A stretch of 64,000 nucleotides of DNA from NCBI RefSeq assembly GCF_029893585.1, contig NZ_JARXYX010000004.1:248001-312000 (forward strand). Reading direction: 5' to 3'. The notes below the pieces were generated by a model. The model was not told where the DNA came from. It saw nothing but the letters and a program-made list of their open reading frames with translations, and searched no databases. Every line of letters begins with the position of its first letter. Position 1 is the stretch's first letter. The translations under genes and the position numbers were made by a program. Below, piece by piece: positions 62,047 through 64,000 of this stretch. This stretch comes from Streptomyces sp. LBL (lineage in GTDB: Bacteria > Actinomycetota > Actinomycetes > Streptomycetales > Streptomycetaceae).

Positions 62047-64000
62047 TCACTGCGCCGCGCCGACCGGCTCCTCGGGTTCGGCCGCCCCCACGAACGTCCG
62101 CCACAGCTCGGCGTACTGCCCGTCACGGGCCAGCAGCTCCTCGTGGGTGCCGTCCTCCGCGACGCGTCCGTGGTCCATGAGGACCACCCGGTCCGCGCGG
62201 GCCGCCGTGGTGAGGCGGTGGGCCACGACGAGGGTGGTGCGGTGGCCCGCGATGCGGTCGGTGGCCTGGTTGACCTGGGCTTCCGTGGCCAGGTCCAAGG
62301 CGGCGGTGGCCTCGTCGAGGAGGAGGATGTCCGGGTCGACCAGCTCCGCGCGGGCCAGCGCGATCAGTTGGCGTTGGCCCGCCGAGAGGTTGCGTCCGCG
62401 TTCGGCGACCTCGTGCAGGTAGCCGCCCGTGAGCTGGGCGATCATCTCGTGCGCGCCGACCGCGCGGGCCGCCGCCTCCACCTCGGCGTCGGTGGCGTCC
62501 GGGCGGCCGTAGGCGATGGCGTCACGGACGGTGCCCTGGAAGAGGTACGACTCCTGCGGGACGACCCCGAGGCGGTGGCGGTACGAGGTGAGGTCGAGCC
62601 TGCGCAGGTCCGTGCCGTCGACCGTCACCCGGCCGCCGGTCGCGTCGTAGAACCGGGCGACCAGCTTGACCAGGGTCGACTTGCCGGCGCCCGTCTCGCC
62701 GACGAACGCCACCGTCTGTCCGGCGGGTATCCGCAGGTCGACGCCGCCGAGGGCCTCCTCGCCGTCGCCGTAGGCGAAATGGACGTCCTCGAAGGCGATC
62801 TCGCCCCGCAGGGACAGCACTTCCAGCGGCTCGTCCGCGGCCTTCGTGGACGTCGGTTCCTGGAGCAGTTCCTGGATACGGCCCAGCGAGACGGTCGCCT
62901 GCTGGTAGCCGTCGAAGACCTGGGAGAGCTGCTGGACGGGGGCGAAGAACAGGTCGATGTAGAGCAGGTACGCGACCAGGGCGCCCGTCGTCAGGGTCGC
63001 CGCGTCGATCCGGCCCGCGCCCGCGATCAGTACGCCGGCCGCGGCCACCGACGACAGCAGCTGCACGAACGGGAAGTAGATCGAGATCAGCCACTGGCCC
63101 CGGATCCGGGCCTGCCGGTAGCTGTCGCTGCGCTCGGCGAACCGCGCCCCGCCGTCCCGCTCGCGCCGGAAGGCCTGCACGATCCTGAGCCCCGACACCG
63201 ACTCCTGAAGGTCGGCGTTGACCACCGACACCCGCTCACGGGCCAGTTCGTACGCCTTCACGCTCGCCCGGCGGAAGAAGAACGTGCCGATGATCAGCGG
63301 CGGCAGGGTCGCGAACACCACGAGCGCCAGCTGTATGTCGATCACCAGCAGGGCGACCATGATCCCGAAGAAGGTGACGACCGAGACGAAGGCGGTGACC
63401 AGACCGGTCTGGAGGAAAGTGGAGAGCGCGTCGACGTCCGTCGTCATGCGCGTCATGATCCGTCCCGTCAGCTCCCGCTCGTAGTAGTCGAGTCCGAGCC
63501 GCTGGAGCTGGGCGAATATCTTCAGGCGCAGCGAGTACAGGACCCGCTCGCCGGTACGGCCGGTCATCCGGGTCTCGCCGATCTGCGCCGCCCACTGCAC
63601 GCCGACGGCGGCCAGGGCGACGAGGGAGGCGGCCCACACCGCGCCCAGCGCCAGCTGCGAGACACCGTCGTCGATGCCGTGCCGGATCATCACCGGGAGG
63701 AGCAGGCTCATGCCGGCGTCCACGGCGACCAGGACCAGGCTCACCAGAAGGGGCAGGCCGAAGCCGCGCAGCAGCCTGCGCAGGCCGTACGAGTCCTCGG
63801 CGGTGACCGCGCGGGCCTCGTCGATGTCCGGGAGGTCGGTCGCCGGGGGCAGCGCGTCGACCTGGGCGAGGAGTTCGGGGGTGGCCGGGGTGCCGGAGAG
63901 GGCCGTGTCCTTCGGCTCACGGTCGCCGGACCACAACCGGGGGGTCACGCCGCGCTCGGCGTCGAACTCGGCGTCCAGTTCGTCCCGTACGGAGGTGTCC
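62047..64000 (-). CDS. ABC exporter half-transporter, membrane plus ATPase domains (5' end at window edge)
   Basis: At least 633 residues of an ABC multidrug-type exporter are present. A six-helix membrane domain (about 55-345, with ELTGRIMTRMTTDVDALSTF as the coupling region) is followed by an ATPase: Walker A GETGAGKST, Q-loop VVPQESYLF, signature NLSAGQRQL, Walker B ILLLDEATAALD and H-loop VVAHRLTTA. All are intact. A GTG at 63948 could start it, but the frame stays open to the edge with coding-like sequence (VRDELDAEFDAERG), so the true start probably lies just outside. A partner half may be encoded upstream. Confidence 0.9.
   Translation of the reverse strand, partial: DTSVRDELDAEFDAERGVTPRLWSGDREPKDTALSGTPATPELLAQVDALPPATDLPDIDEARAVTAEDSYGLRRLLRGFGLPLLVSLVLVAVDAGMSLLLPVMIRHGIDDGVSQLALGAVWAASLVALAAVGVQWAAQIGETRMTGRTGERVLYSLRLKIFAQLQRLGLDYYERELTGRIMTRMTTDVDALSTFLQTGLVTAFVSVVTFFGIMVALLVIDIQLALVVFATLPPLIIGTFFFRRASVKAYELARERVSVVNADLQESVSGLRIVQAFRRERDGGARFAERSDSYRQARIRGQWLISIYFPFVQLLSSVAAAGVLIAGAGRIDAATLTTGALVAYLLYIDLFFAPVQQLSQVFDGYQQATVSLGRIQELLQEPTSTKAADEPLEVLSLRGEIAFEDVHFAYGDGEEALGGVDLRIPAGQTVAFVGETGAGKSTLVKLVARFYDATGGRVTVDGTDLRRLDLTSYRHRLGVVPQESYLFQGTVRDAIAYGRPDATDAEVEAAARAVGAHEMIAQLTGGYLHEVAERGRNLSAGQRQLIALARAELVDPDILLLDEATAALDLATEAQVNQATDRIAGHRTTLVVAHRLTTAARADRVVLMDHGRVAEDGTHEELLARDGQYAELWRTFVGAAEPEEPVGAAQ

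Overview
The window is high-GC actinobacterial DNA, almost certainly from a Streptomyces chromosome. The coding sequences have strong GC bias at third codon positions and often start at GTG. Genes are frequently joined by 4-base ATGA or GTGA overlaps. The regulators are mostly LacI, GntR, IclR and merR-like types, and families typical of Streptomyces occur (DUF2637, DUF397 relics, EACC1). No rRNA, tRNA, CRISPR array or complete insertion sequence was seen.

Layout. 1-3.4 kb: an ABC-2 permease (cut by the window edge) and an unusual serine hydrolase fused to an ABC ATPase. 3.7-6.0 kb: two small conserved genes and a lone primase/polymerase-like protein. 6.2-13.4 kb: a myo-inositol catabolic locus (iolC, a Cgl0159-type aldolase-like gene, iolB, iolD, mmsA, with iolE divergent). 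13.7-15.1 kb: a small helix-turn-helix protein and a zinc alcohol dehydrogenase, followed by gene debris. 15.8-21.2 kb: a sugar-type ABC importer, a class V aminotransferase and a divergent FadR/GntR regulator with four matching operator-like sites between them. 21.3-22.8 kb: a truncated epoxide hydrolase abutting a Tn3-family transposase relic, then a gene-poor stretch. 22.9-26.9 kb: citrate synthase and RecD2 helicase. 27.1-33.1 kb: a ribose operon (LacI regulator, rbsA, a permease fused to its own binding protein, rbsK, rbsD). 33.5-38.1 kb: an IclR regulator divergent from a DUF1177 / NCS1 permease / M20 peptidase operon. 38.3-44.8 kb: a small secreted protein, a DUF397 relic, and a two-gene conflict module of EACC1 plus a 1507-residue caspase-STAND ATPase-WD40 protein, then a RibD-like reductase. 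44.9-47.6 kb: a PIN-type toxin-antitoxin pair, several gene relics and a methyltransferase. 47.8-54.1 kb: an island of signal-less lectin or propeller proteins with an aerolysin-like pore-forming protein. 54.4-59.9 kb: a second sugar locus (Gfo/Idh/MocA oxidoreductase, DUF993, two TIM-barrel isomerases, LacI regulator). 60.6-64 kb: a lipoprotein, a secreted protein carrying three TTA codons, and an ABC exporter half running off the end.

How the genes work together. The iol locus and the second sugar locus share two promoter motifs in the same order, so they may belong to one regulon for polyol or sugar breakdown. The carbon products would feed central metabolism, where citrate synthase sits. 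The strongest candidates for an under-described system are the EACC1/caspase/STAND module (predicted suicide-type conflict or defence) and the pore-former/lectin island. The neighbourhoods around both contain toxin-antitoxin genes, transposase relics and DUF397 relics, which is consistent with accessory DNA. All functions are read from sequence alone by recognition of motifs; no database search was run.
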